Assembly (NCBI GenBank): GCA_026393035.1
Contig: JAPLAY010000056.1
Span: 1-54,676 of the forward strand
Origin: Actinomycetota bacterium
GTDB taxonomy: Bacteria; Actinomycetota; Actinomycetes; Nanopelagicales; Nanopelagicaceae
Reading direction: 5' to 3'
Length of the DNA stretch: 54,676 bases
Position numbers and translations under genes: made by a program. The notes below the pieces were generated by a model. The model saw nothing but the letters and a program-made list of their open reading frames with translations. It made no database searches and had not been told where the DNA came from. Shown piece after piece: positions 45,709 to 54,422 of the stretch; within the stretch, counting starts at the first letter, position 1; each line of letters starts with the position of its first letter.

Positions 45709-47052
45709 ATGATGAGCATCGATTCACTATTCACGCCCGGCCTTGTGGCTGCCCAGCAACCACAATGGCCCGGAGGTGCAACAGGTCCGCAAGTTACAAA
45801 GGCCGTTGAGACTTTGCGCAAACTTCCACCACTTGTCTTCGCGGGTGAGTGCGACAGTCTTAAAGAGCGCATTGCAATAGCGCAAGAAGGAAAGGCATTC
45901 TGGTTACAAGGTGGAGATTGCGCCGAAACATTCGAAGCTGCAACTGCAGATTCAATTCGCAACCGAATCAAAACAATTCTTCAAATGGCAGCTGTTCTTC
46001 AATATTTTGCCAGCCTTCCAGTAATCAAAGTTGGTCGTATGGCAGGACAATTCGCAAAGCCTCGAAGTAGCGATACTGAAACTCGTGGCGATGTAACTCT
46101 TCCGGCATATCGCGGAGATGCTGTAAATGATCTTGAGTTCACACTTGAAGCTCGTACTCCAAATCCAGATCGCTTAGTTCAGGTCTACAACACATCTTCT
46201 TCAACACTTAACTTAGTTCGAGCATTTACCCAAGGTGGCTTTGCTGATATCCGCAGAGTTCACGAATGGAATAAGGGATTCGCTAAGGATCCAAGATTCG
46301 GCGCACGCTACGAACAAATGGCAGGCGAAATCGGAAGAGCGCTTGATTTCATGGCATCTGCTGGAGTAGATCCAGAGGCATTTAAGACTGTTGACTTCTA
46401 TTCATCACACGAAGCTTTAATTTTGGAATATGAGAAAGCGTTAACTCGTATCGACTCTAGAACTGAACTTCCTTACGATGTATCTGCACACTTTGTATGG
46501 ATCGGTGAGCGCACTAGACAATTAGATGGCGCACATATGGACTTCGCTTCGAAGATCCAAAATCCAATTGGAATCAAACTTGGGCCAAAGAGCACAGTTG
46601 AAGATGCCCTTGCAATGATTAAGAAATTGAATCCAAGTAATGAACCTGGACGCTTAACATTTATTACTCGTATGGGCGCAACTCAGATTCGCGAAAAACT
46701 TCCAGCACTTGTTAAAGCTGTTACAGAATCCGGGGCAAAAGTTCTTTGGGTCTGCGATCCAATGCACGGAAATACTTACGAAGCACCAAGTGGTTATAAG
46801 ACACGTAAATTTGATGATGTTCTAGATGAAGTCCGTGGCTTCTTCGAAGTACACAAGGCGCTAGGAACCCATCCAGGCGGAATTCATATTGAACTAACCG
46901 GCGATGACGTAACTGAGTGCGTTGGCGGTGGCGAGCAGATTCTTGAATCCGACCTAGCCACTCGCTATGAAAGCGCTTGCGACCCTCGCTTGAACCACAC
47001 CCAATCTCTAGAGCTCGCATTTTTAGTTGCAGAAATGTTACGCGATCACTAA
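45709..47052 (+). CDS. aroG: Class II DAHP synthase
   Basis: Condenses PEP and erythrose 4-phosphate, the first step to aromatic amino acids. It has 447 residues of the plant/actinobacterial class II type: QQPQWPGG, PPLVFAGECDSLKERIA, AFWLQGGDCAETFE, KVGRMAGQFAKPRSS, GVDPEAF..VDFYSSHEALILEYE, PYDVSAHFVWIGERTRQLDGAHMDF and WVCDPMHGNTYEAPSGYKTR. Metal ligands lie in GGDCAE, DPMHGN and the ECVGGGE end. TAAAAT (45696-45701) ends seven bases before the ATG. Confidence 0.96.
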   Translation: MMSIDSLFTPGLVAAQQPQWPGGATGPQVTKAVETLRKLPPLVFAGECDSLKERIAIAQEGKAFWLQGGDCAETFEAATADSIRNRIKTILQMAAVLQYFASLPVIKVGRMAGQFAKPRSSDTETRGDVTLPAYRGDAVNDLEFTLEARTPNPDRLVQVYNTSSSTLNLVRAFTQGGFADIRRVHEWNKGFAKDPRFGARYEQMAGEIGRALDFMASAGVDPEAFKTVDFYSSHEALILEYEKALTRIDSRTELPYDVSAHFVWIGERTRQLDGAHMDFASKIQNPIGIKLGPKSTVEDALAMIKKLNPSNEPGRLTFITRMGATQIREKLPALVKAVTESGAKVLWVCDPMHGNTYEAPSGYKTRKFDDVLDEVRGFFEVHKALGTHPGGIHIELTGDDVTECVGGGEQILESDLATRYESACDPRLNHTQSLELAFLVAEMLRDH

Positions 47053-47072
47053 TTCAGGAATAGTGTTGGCAA

Positions 47073-47567
47073 GTGCTTTCCCAGGCGGTTCATAAGACAC
47101 CCATCGGTGATTTATTTCTTGTGAGCGATGAACATATCTTGCTCGCAGCCGGATTTAGGAGCTTTAAAGATTTATTCGAGAGAATGGATCCAAAAGATTC
47201 AGCTCGTGAAGTTAAAAGTGTAAAAAATATTCCAATTATTAGTGATTTGATCGCTGATTATTTTGCTGGAGATTTGACTGCTTTTGGTGGCATCAAAGTT
47301 CGCCAACCTGGCGCAGATTTCTCCCAAGATATTTGGAAAGCGATGCGCAAAATTCCGGTTGGAAAAACTTGGTCTTACTCAGATTTAGCTGAACGTGCTG
47401 GCTCTGCAAATGCGGTTAGAGCAACTGGAACTGCATGCGCAAGAAATTTAATTGCGCCAATAATTCCGTGCCATCGAGTAATAAAAACTGGTGGGGCACT
47501 TGGAAATTATGGCTACGGTCTAGGAGTTAAAGAGTGGCTACTTCGCCACGAGGGCGCTCTTAAGTAA
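47073..47567 (+). CDS. ogt: Methylated-DNA-protein cysteine methyltransferase (Ogt)
   Basis: A suicide repair protein that removes alkyl groups from O6-guanine. It has 164 residues; the acceptor Cys is in APIIPCHRVIKTGGALGNYGYGLGVKEWLLRHEG, and the helix-turn-helix part is VGKTWSYSDLAERAGSANAVRATGTACARNL. The Asn of the hinge (SANAVRA) is present. It starts with GTG; TAGTGT (47061-47066) ends six bases before it. The 3' end overlaps the convergent aldolase gene by 30 bases. Confidence 0.93.
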   Translation: MLSQAVHKTPIGDLFLVSDEHILLAAGFRSFKDLFERMDPKDSAREVKSVKNIPIISDLIADYFAGDLTAFGGIKVRQPGADFSQDIWKAMRKIPVGKTWSYSDLAERAGSANAVRATGTACARNLIAPIIPCHRVIKTGGALGNYGYGLGVKEWLLRHEGALK

Positions 47568-48584
47568 TTTCGGCAATACTTCTAAAACTTTCGCCATATC
47601 TAAATCGTTGATATCTAGATGCGTAACAAGTCTTAAAAAGTTTGGGCCGAGCGCACTTGCCAGAATTCCTTCATCCTTTAATTGCGAATTTAACTCTGGA
47701 GCTGAAATATTTAACCCAGTTAGATTTAGCGCAACGATATTAGTTTCAACGCCGTTCGCATCTATTAATTCAGGGGAGACTGCGGCACATGCTTGGGCAA
47801 TCGCTTTGGCTTTCTCATGATCCTTTGCAAGTCGGGAAATATTGTTGTCGAGTGCGAAGTTTGCAGCCGCTGCAAGGAAACCGATTTGGCGCATTCCGCC
47901 GCCATATCGCTTACGCCAGATTCGAGAATCGGCAATCCGCTCTGCAGTTGAAAGCACAGCCGAACCAACTGGCGCACCAAGTCCTTTGGAGAAACAGATA
48001 CTTATAGTGTCGAATTGTGAACCGAAATCCTTCAACGAAATTCCACTTGCTACATGCGCGTTCCAAATTCGTGCACCATCGAGGTGCATGCTGATGCCAA
48101 CTTCGGAACTCGCCTTGCGAAGTGACTTAATCTCATCGAATGATTGAACATAACCGCCACCAAAGTTATGAGTATTTTCAATTGCGATTGCTTTTGTTGA
48201 AACCAGATAAGGCCCGGCATCGGGCGCCGCAATTCGCATAACCTCACTTGCTTTAAATGATCCGCGAGCACCTTCCCAAGTTCGGGTTGTGATTCCACTA
48301 AAAGTTGCGCCGGCACCAAGTTCGGCGCGGACAATGTGGGAAGTAAGTTCTGTAAGTAGCTCTTCACCTGGTTTTACAAGTGAACGAATAGCTAATTGGT
48401 TAGTAAGGGAACCAGTAGATGCAAATAGCGCCGCTTCTTTTCCAAACATCTCAGCAACACGTTTTTCAAGAGCATTAACCGTTGGATCATCGCCATAAAC
48501 ATCGTCGCCAACTTGGGCAGCTGACATAGCTTCAATCATGGCCGGTGAAGGCTTGGTTACCGTATCGGATCTAAAGTCAGCCAT
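47538..48584 (-). CDS. ltaE: Low-specificity L-threonine aldolase
   Basis: A PLP enzyme that cleaves L-threonine or allo-threonine to glycine and acetaldehyde. It has 348 residues: DFRSDTVTKPSPAMIEAMSAAQVGDDVYGDDPTVNALEKRVAEMFGKEAALF, HLDGARIWNAHVASGISLKDF and SICFSKGLGAPVGSAV with the PLP lysine. It lies four bases after an EamA gene and is probably co-transcribed with it; that transporter may move a related amino acid. Confidence 0.93.
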   Translation of the reverse strand: MADFRSDTVTKPSPAMIEAMSAAQVGDDVYGDDPTVNALEKRVAEMFGKEAALFASTGSLTNQLAIRSLVKPGEELLTELTSHIVRAELGAGATFSGITTRTWEGARGSFKASEVMRIAAPDAGPYLVSTKAIAIENTHNFGGGYVQSFDEIKSLRKASSEVGISMHLDGARIWNAHVASGISLKDFGSQFDTISICFSKGLGAPVGSAVLSTAERIADSRIWRKRYGGGMRQIGFLAAAANFALDNNISRLAKDHEKAKAIAQACAAVSPELIDANGVETNIVALNLTGLNISAPELNSQLKDEGILASALGPNFLRLVTHLDINDLDMAKVLEVLPKLLKSALVAK

Positions 48585-48588
48585 TTTT

Positions 48589-49458
48589 CTATTCTTCTAC
48601 CTTGGTTTTGCGTTGGTCAAGCAAAATTATCAAATACATTGATGCAATCACCAAGAGGCCACCTAGTGCGATGCGCAGAGTGACAGGCTCATCGAGTAAC
48701 CAAATTCCGAAACCAGCGGCGAAGACAACTTCCATGGCCAAGATAACGGCAACACTTGATGGTGCAATAAATGATTGGGCCCAGGTTTGAACAATAAATG
48801 CCAGTGCGGTTGCGAATAGTGCGGTGTAGATAATTGAGAACCAAACTCCTGAATCAGGTGGCGCTCTAAATCCACTCTTAAGACTCGCGACGAAGGTGAC
48901 AACTGCGCAAGTTCCTAATTGCAGAACAGTTAGCGCGTAGGTGTCCAGTCCTTTTGACCATTCGCCTAGCCCAACAATATGCATTGCAAAAAGTAGAGCG
49001 CTCATCAATACTAAAAATTCACCAAGTCCAAAATGGAAGCCATTAAACGAAAGCAGAGCAAGACCGGCAGTTGCAACAAAAACTGCGAACCATTCAACCA
49101 AAGTGATGTTCTTCCGTAAAAATATGGCGGCGACAACTGGGGTCAAAACAACATATAGGCCAGTGATAAAACCGGTATTAGAAACCGTTGTTAAGGTGAG
49201 TCCAAATGATTGGAAGATATATCCGCTGCCTAGGAAGATTCCAAGGAGCGCGCCCTTCTTTGCGAAAGCTAGATCGATCTTCTTCACGACAGATGGTCGA
49301 ATTGCAATCAGAACTAAGGTTGCTATGGCAAAGCGCCAGGCCAGAAACGAATTAACATCAAGACGTTCTAACGTGCCTTTCATCGAAAGAAAAGCGCTTC
49401 CCCAGATTGCGGCTACTGCAGTTAAAATTACAGCAGAGAAAACTTTATTGTCTTTCAT
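48589..49458 (-). CDS. EamA-family (DMT) transporter
   Basis: A 289-residue protein with ten predicted helices and two EamA repeats (AAIWGSAFLSMKGTLERLDVNSFLAWRFAIA; PSSVAVILAMEVVFAAGFGIWLLDEPVTLRIALGGLLVIASM). The ATG overlaps the stop of nfo by four bases, and ltaE follows, so nfo-eamA-ltaE is one transcript. Threonine or another amino acid is a plausible but unproven substrate. Confidence 0.88.
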   Translation of the reverse strand: MKDNKVFSAVILTAVAAIWGSAFLSMKGTLERLDVNSFLAWRFAIATLVLIAIRPSVVKKIDLAFAKKGALLGIFLGSGYIFQSFGLTLTTVSNTGFITGLYVVLTPVVAAIFLRKNITLVEWFAVFVATAGLALLSFNGFHFGLGEFLVLMSALLFAMHIVGLGEWSKGLDTYALTVLQLGTCAVVTFVASLKSGFRAPPDSGVWFSIIYTALFATALAFIVQTWAQSFIAPSSVAVILAMEVVFAAGFGIWLLDEPVTLRIALGGLLVIASMYLIILLDQRKTKVEE

Positions 49459-50327
49459 TTAATCTTCGCCCTCATCTTTGAAAGTAGCGCGATTTCCTCG
49501 CCATGTTTCTCTTCCATTCCTGGAGTTTCAAGAATTAGGGGAGCGTTCTGTGCAACTGGATGTGCCAACAACTCTTCGAAAGGTTTTATCCCGATCTCGC
49601 CATCACCTAAGTTTTGATGGCGATCTTTAAGTGCGCCGCAGACATCCATCGAATCGTTGGCATGAATAAGTTGAATGCGCTCGATTCCAACTAACTTGAC
49701 TAATAAATCTAAAGTTTCGGTCATTCCACCTTTTTTGGCGATGTCATGTCCAGCGGCAAATACATGGCAAGTATCTAGACAGACGCCAACTTTTGGGTGC
49801 CATTCGAGCGCTTCGAAATAATGGAGCAGATCATCTAATTTCTTTACTAAGGATTGACCTTGACCTGCAGTTGGTTCGAGCAATAACCAAGGGTCTTCAT
49901 CAGTCAATTTATTTAAAACTGGCATCATGCCCTTTTTAATCTGCTTCCAAGCTTTATCAACAAAGTCAGATTCAACGGCCGAACCAGTATGGATAACTGC
50001 GCCCTTTGATCCAATTTCTCGCGCTCTGCGGAGCGAGTAAGCGGTTGATGCAACTGAATTTTCATAAGTGCCAACAGTTGGTGAACCCAAATTAATCAGG
50101 AAAGGTGCGTGAACATAAGTTTCAATATCTAATTCCAGGGCTTTATCTCTAAATAATTTATCAGCTTCAACGTTTGCATCTGGCATTGCCCAACCACGAG
50201 GGTTCGATGCAAAAACTTGAATCGCTTCGGCTTTAACTTCTTGCGCGTATGCGATAGATCGCTTCGCCATTCCACCGGAAGTAGGGGTGTGGGCGCCCAA
50301 TCTTGGGAGCTTAATTGGGCTGGCCAT
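49455..50327 (-). CDS. nfo: Endonuclease IV (AP endonuclease)
   Basis: Cuts DNA at abasic sites in base-excision repair. It has 290 residues of TIM-barrel fold with metal ligands in LGAHTPTSGG, YVHAPFLINLGS, VIHTGSA, LLLEPTAGQG, GVCLDTCHVFAAGHD, LIHANDSMDVCGALKDRHQNLGDGEIG and LILETPG. The ATG at 50327 was chosen because TAGGGT (50334-50339, minus strand) ends six bases before it; the frame could begin at a TTG two codons earlier. Confidence 0.93.
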   Translation of the reverse strand: MASPIKLPRLGAHTPTSGGMAKRSIAYAQEVKAEAIQVFASNPRGWAMPDANVEADKLFRDKALELDIETYVHAPFLINLGSPTVGTYENSVASTAYSLRRAREIGSKGAVIHTGSAVESDFVDKAWKQIKKGMMPVLNKLTDEDPWLLLEPTAGQGQSLVKKLDDLLHYFEALEWHPKVGVCLDTCHVFAAGHDIAKKGGMTETLDLLVKLVGIERIQLIHANDSMDVCGALKDRHQNLGDGEIGIKPFEELLAHPVAQNAPLILETPGMEEKHGEEIALLSKMRAKIK

Positions 50328-50358
50328 TGGCAAACCCTAACTCATAGCTTGGACTTAA

Positions 50359-52281
50359 TTACCCCAAAGTAATTGTGACAGTCGAGCCTGGCTTCACAGC
50401 GGCCCCAACCTTTGGCGAAATATTTGTCACTGTTTTCTTCTTAGCGATATATCGGTAGTCGACTTTGAATCCAAGATCTTCAAGAATCTTGGTTGCCGCC
50501 AGTTTGCTAAGTGAATAAACATTTGGAATGAAGATCTTTGAAGGCCCCTTAGAAATTACCAACGTAATTTTCTCACCTTTGGCAACAGTCGTAACGTCAC
50601 CTGGAGTTTGCGAGATGATTTTTCCGATTGGCACGGTATCGCTGAATTCATATTGACTGCTAACAATTAGCCCAGAAGAAGTTAATTCATTTTGAGCTTC
50701 ATCACTGGTTTTACCTTGGTAATTAGAGAGCGCAACTTGCTCGATACCTTTGCTGACAATTAAATCAACGGTGCTATCTTTTCGAACATCGGATCCACTT
50801 GCCGGACTTCCATCAATTAATAGCCCAGCTTCTTGGCTTGCACTAAATTTCTCAGTGACCCGACCGACTTTGAGTTTAGCTTCATTAATTGCTGTTGTTG
50901 CCGCTTCTATAGTTAGCCCAGCTAAATCTGGAACTTGGATGCGCTCTTTTCCTTTAGAGATAATCAGATGAACGGTCCCCGCTACTGCGACTTTGCCACC
51001 ACCTGCGGGATCGGATGTAATCACCTTTCCCTTAGCTACATCTTCGCTAAATAGTGATTCCGCAACATCAACCTTTAAGCCGAGGGCACCAACAGTTTTC
51101 GCGGCCTGGGTTTGTGTCATTCCAGCCAGAGATGGGATTGCAATCTTGTTACCTGCACCAGAAACAAAGTACCAACCACCAACTACTAGTGCGAGCAAGA
51201 TTGCTAGGGCGATGGCACGATTTCGTTTGACTCGTTTCGATAATTTGCGCTTGCGTTTTGTCTGGCTGGTATTTGTCTTTGAAGAATTGGTATTTTCGCG
51301 CATGGGATTGCTCCTCTTTAGATCTATCTGGGTTGTAACACTTTTTAAAATATCTAATTTGCTTCGCTTCTTCTTTTCAATCTTGGCTCGGGGAATTGGA
51401 ATATCAAGTTCAAGGCTCATCTGACGTCGCTTTGGATCCAATTTGGCTAAGACGGCTAGGACTTGTTCTTGCATTGCGCCAGCATCTTTATAGCGTTTAT
51501 CTGGATTATTTGCCGCTGCCTTTAAAACAATTTCATCTAATTCGGGTGGGACTGAAGGTGTAATCGAAGATGGGGCTGGAATATTTTCATTCACATGCAT
51601 GTAAGCAATTTGAATTGGGCTTTCACCATCGAAAGGCTTCTTACCGGTCAGCATTTCAAATAGCACTATTCCTAACGAATAGACATCGCTGCGGACATCA
51701 GAAACACCGCGTTGAACTTGCTCTGGCGAGAGGTATGAAACGCTCCCTAAGATCACACTGGATTCAACTGTGAGCGTTGATCCGAGCTCGGCCCCTTTTG
51801 CTAATCCAAAATCGGCAATCTTTACGCGACCGTCTTTTGAAATCAAGATATTTTCTGGCTTGATGTCACGGTGAAGAATTCCATGTTTATGTGCCGCGGT
51901 CATAGCGCTTACTACTGGAGCAAAGTATCGAAGGGTTTCGGTTGCGCTTAGTGCACCTTGATCACTTATTACATCGCGAAGCGTGAATCCTTCGATGTAC
52001 TCCATAACAATAAAGACTGCTGGAACTCCGCCTTCATTCCAACCTTGATCTTGAATCGCAACAATATTTGGATGGGAGAGAGTCGCAGCCGCTTTCGCTT
52101 CTCTTATAAATCGATTTACAAAATCTTCATCGTTTGCAAGATGTGGATGCATAATCTTTACCGCTACTTGGCGATCTAGTCGTAAATCAAGTGCGTGATA
52201 AATAGTGGCCATGCCGCCAGATGCCACCACACGTTGGAGCTGGTAGCGATTATCGATTAATTCGCCGGTTAAGTCGGACAC
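50359..52281 (-). CDS. PASTA-domain Ser/Thr protein kinase (PknB type)
   Basis: A membrane kinase that senses cell-wall fragments and controls growth and division. It has 640 residues. The kinase domain (about 10-275) has ASGGMATIYHA, Lys42 in VAVKIM, HRDIKPENI and IADFGLAKG. A basic juxtamembrane stretch precedes one helix (about 353-372), then four PASTA repeats run to the end (starting near IAIPSLAGM, IQVPDLAGL, VALSNYQGK and IFIPNVYSL). It starts with GTG, with TAAGAT (52288-52293, minus strand) six bases before. It stands apart from the usual pbpA/rodA/pstP cluster. Confidence 0.93.
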   Translation of the reverse strand: MSDLTGELIDNRYQLQRVVASGGMATIYHALDLRLDRQVAVKIMHPHLANDEDFVNRFIREAKAAATLSHPNIVAIQDQGWNEGGVPAVFIVMEYIEGFTLRDVISDQGALSATETLRYFAPVVSAMTAAHKHGILHRDIKPENILISKDGRVKIADFGLAKGAELGSTLTVESSVILGSVSYLSPEQVQRGVSDVRSDVYSLGIVLFEMLTGKKPFDGESPIQIAYMHVNENIPAPSSITPSVPPELDEIVLKAAANNPDKRYKDAGAMQEQVLAVLAKLDPKRRQMSLELDIPIPRAKIEKKKRSKLDILKSVTTQIDLKRSNPMRENTNSSKTNTSQTKRKRKLSKRVKRNRAIALAILLALVVGGWYFVSGAGNKIAIPSLAGMTQTQAAKTVGALGLKVDVAESLFSEDVAKGKVITSDPAGGGKVAVAGTVHLIISKGKERIQVPDLAGLTIEAATTAINEAKLKVGRVTEKFSASQEAGLLIDGSPASGSDVRKDSTVDLIVSKGIEQVALSNYQGKTSDEAQNELTSSGLIVSSQYEFSDTVPIGKIISQTPGDVTTVAKGEKITLVISKGPSKIFIPNVYSLSKLAATKILEDLGFKVDYRYIAKKKTVTNISPKVGAAVKPGSTVTITLG

Positions 52282-52290
52282 GCTGAAATC

Positions 52291-52848
52291 TTAGACAGTG
52301 CCCTGCCCACTTAAGCGGTAATCCGCGCGCTTCTTGGTCGCTTCTTTCTCAAAGTGAGCGCCCTGAAGAAGTAGAAAGGCGGGCATGAATTGGGCCACGG
52401 CCGGCCCATCTCGTTTGATAACCCGTTCTAAACCTACCTCTGGCAGCACTTCAATCCACAAAGCCAGTGAGGCGAAATCTCTAATTTCTCTCTGACCAGA
52501 TCCCACGCCTTCAAGAATTAAATACTTTGGAGCTGGAAGTTTAATTTCAGGAGCTAGGTTATTTTCTAGCCAGTTGAATGGGGTGAAACTGATTTGATTT
52601 TCAACTTTTACTTCAAGCAAAATTTCGCGCAATTTCTGAGTTAATTTTGGAGTAAGGGTTGAACCCCACCCTTCATATAGATCATCCATGTGAATCGTGT
52701 AACAATCTTCGAGTTCTAGCGCTAACTCTTTAGCAAGAGTCGTTTTGCCAGAACCCGCGGGACCATCAATTGTAATGACAATACTCGTCCCACACTTTGC
52801 AGTAAGCGAAGGTAGAACTTCTTTAATTTGTTGAAGTTGCTGACTCAC
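52291..52848 (-). CDS. P-loop kinase, uridine-kinase-like, in the thiamine-riboswitch operon
   Basis: A 185-residue protein with Walker A GPAGSGKTT (about 29-37), a DD pair in YTIHMDDLYEGWGSTLTP where nucleoside and vitamin kinases place substrate, LILEGVGSGQREIRDFASLALWIEVLPE, and a C-terminal lid with basic residues. The fold is that of uridine kinase-like P-loop kinases; the substrate is unknown. It overlaps the 3' end of the PnuC-family gene and shares its TPP riboswitch, so thiamine or a thiamine precursor is a reasonable substrate guess. The GTG at 52848 is chosen; an ATG at 52878 would overlap more. Confidence 0.75.
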   Translation of the reverse strand: MSQQLQQIKEVLPSLTAKCGTSIVITIDGPAGSGKTTLAKELALELEDCYTIHMDDLYEGWGSTLTPKLTQKLREILLEVKVENQISFTPFNWLENNLAPEIKLPAPKYLILEGVGSGQREIRDFASLALWIEVLPEVGLERVIKRDGPAVAQFMPAFLLLQGAHFEKEATKKRADYRLSGQGTV

Positions 52849-53413
52849 GTAGCCATCGCTTCCATCCACCAACTGCAATCAATACAAAGATGAAGTAGAG
52901 AATTGCTGTCAGGTATTGCTTACCATGCCAATATTGGTAGGTGTACACGGTATCTACGACAAACCAAACAATCCAGTTTTCATAGCGCTGAATAACCATT
53001 AGCAATTGTGCAATACAACTTCCAACAAAGCCAAAGGCGTCGGTCAACGAGGCAGCGGCCCCAATCTTTTTAAGTATCGGATATAGCGAGAACCATGCAA
53101 CTAAATAGGCTGCGCCCCAGATTGCAACATCACGTTTTGTAAGTCGTTTTGGTTCTGCACCTTTAGGCCCCCAGCCAAACCAGCCAGCAACCGCACCTGC
53201 TATGAATATGAATTGTAAAAAGCCACTTGCATAATATTTCCATTGAAAAAATAGTGCAGCGTAAAGTAGAGATGAAATACTCCACCAAGGCCAAGTCTTA
53301 CGCGGTCCGTAAACTCCAAGCCAAACACCAATAACTGAAGTTATAAAGGCCAGTAATTCGAGAAGCGATAATTTATAACCCCAAGCGGTAAAAACTGTAA
53401 CCATTAAATTCAT
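52823..53413 (-). CDS. pnuT: PnuC-family vitamin transporter, predicted PnuT (thiamine)
   Basis: A 196-residue membrane protein with about seven helices and the PnuC-family segment QRYENWIVWFVVDTVYTYQYWHGKQYLTAILYFIFVLIAVGGWKRW. PnuC proteins facilitate uptake of unphosphorylated vitamins that are then trapped by a kinase. A TPP riboswitch directly upstream argues for thiamine (PnuT) rather than nicotinamide riboside. A GGGG-containing ribosome site lies between the aptamer and the ATG. A kinase gene overlaps its end. Confidence 0.85.
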   Translation of the reverse strand: MNLMVTVFTAWGYKLSLLELLAFITSVIGVWLGVYGPRKTWPWWSISSLLYAALFFQWKYYASGFLQFIFIAGAVAGWFGWGPKGAEPKRLTKRDVAIWGAAYLVAWFSLYPILKKIGAAASLTDAFGFVGSCIAQLLMVIQRYENWIVWFVVDTVYTYQYWHGKQYLTAILYFIFVLIAVGGWKRWLRESATSTN

Positions 53414-53427
53414 CGATTAACCCCTTT

Positions 53428-53515
53428 CCAATTCGCATTACCGAACTGGTCCTACGGTCGATCTGAATTTCAGATCCTCTCAGCCAATTTCTCGGCTCCC
53501 GTCAATAACGAACGC
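53428..53515 (-). ncRNA. TPP (THI-element) riboswitch
   Basis: On the minus strand the conserved blocks occur in order: GGGAGCC, GGCTGAGAGGATC, a variable hairpin, GACCGTAGGACC, then CGGTAATGCG. TTCGT (forward 53508-53512) can pair with GCGAA (forward 53432-53436) to close the aptamer. The CTGAGA and GGTAATGC blocks are the hallmark pyrimidine- and phosphate-sensing regions. The ribosome site GGAAAGGGG is immediately 3' of the closing helix, so control of translation is likely. It lies between crtB and the PnuC-family gene. Confidence 0.87.
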
Positions 53516-53522
53516 TAGCAAA

Positions 53523-54422
53523 TTAACGAGCGGCGCGGGCCCTTAGCAGCGCTGGAAGTGCAACTTTAATTCGGCGCCAAGTCGAAGTTTTCGCGCGCTT
53601 CTCGAATATTTGATAATCAATCTTCTCTACTTCATCAACAATTCCGCAATAAAGTTCGGAAGCCGCTTCGATACAGGCCTGAGATTCTGGCGATAGCAAC
53701 TTAATTCCAGGTGCGGCCTCTTTCTGCAATCTACGTACTCGAGCAATTTGTTCTTGCAGTGCTGCTTTGATCTGTGGCGTTAGGGTTCGCTCTTCCAACA
53801 TTTCATGAGTAACGCCGTGCGCAGTTAGTTCTTGAATCGGAAGATAAATTCGGCCACGGTCCAAATCCTCGCCAACATCGCGGATGAAGTTCGCTAATTG
53901 AAAAGCGGTACCAAGCTTTTCAGCAGCTACATACGCATCGGGAGAGGAAGCGCCAAGGATTGGAACCATCTGAAGTCCAATTACTGATGCCGATCCATAA
54001 ACATATTCCATCAGATCATCAAAGCTTTGATATTCGCTAACTGTTAGATCCATCGTCATAGATTTCATAAAAGCTTCAAAATGTGCAACTGGAATCTTGA
54101 AACGATTTACGGTGTCGACCAGCGCGCGCCCAATGTGATCATGGCTAACTCCACTTTTAATATCTGCTAAAACTTGATTGCCCCAAGTTGAAAGCTCGAC
54201 TGCTTTCTCTTCGTCAGTTAGCGTTGAATTTAAATCATCAACTATTTCATCGGCATATCTTGCAAAGCCATAAAGTGCGTGAACGAATGGCCGTTTTGCT
54301 GGTGGTAGCAGAAGTGTTGCAAGGTAATAAGTTTTGCCATGTAATGAATTGAGCCTTTTACATTCAGCATACGAAGTCCGTAGATCTGGGTCGATTATTC
54401 CAGCAGCATCCAACTCATTCAT
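53523..54422 (-). CDS. crtB: Phytoene synthase CrtB
   Basis: Condenses two geranylgeranyl diphosphates to phytoene, the entry to carotenoids. It has 299 residues. The two Asp-rich sites are YADEIVDDL (about 57-65) and ANFIRDVGEDLDRGRIYLP; FYLATLLLP-like (YYLATLLLPPAKRPFVHALYGFAR) opens the protein. The ATG shares one base with the crtI stop (TAATG), so the pair is coupled. In planktonic actinobacteria carotenoids can supply retinal for rhodopsins, but no rhodopsin gene is in this window. Confidence 0.95.
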   Translation of the reverse strand: MNELDAAGIIDPDLRTSYAECKRLNSLHGKTYYLATLLLPPAKRPFVHALYGFARYADEIVDDLNSTLTDEEKAVELSTWGNQVLADIKSGVSHDHIGRALVDTVNRFKIPVAHFEAFMKSMTMDLTVSEYQSFDDLMEYVYGSASVIGLQMVPILGASSPDAYVAAEKLGTAFQLANFIRDVGEDLDRGRIYLPIQELTAHGVTHEMLEERTLTPQIKAALQEQIARVRRLQKEAAPGIKLLSPESQACIEAASELYCGIVDEVEKIDYQIFEKRAKTSTWRRIKVALPALLRARAAR

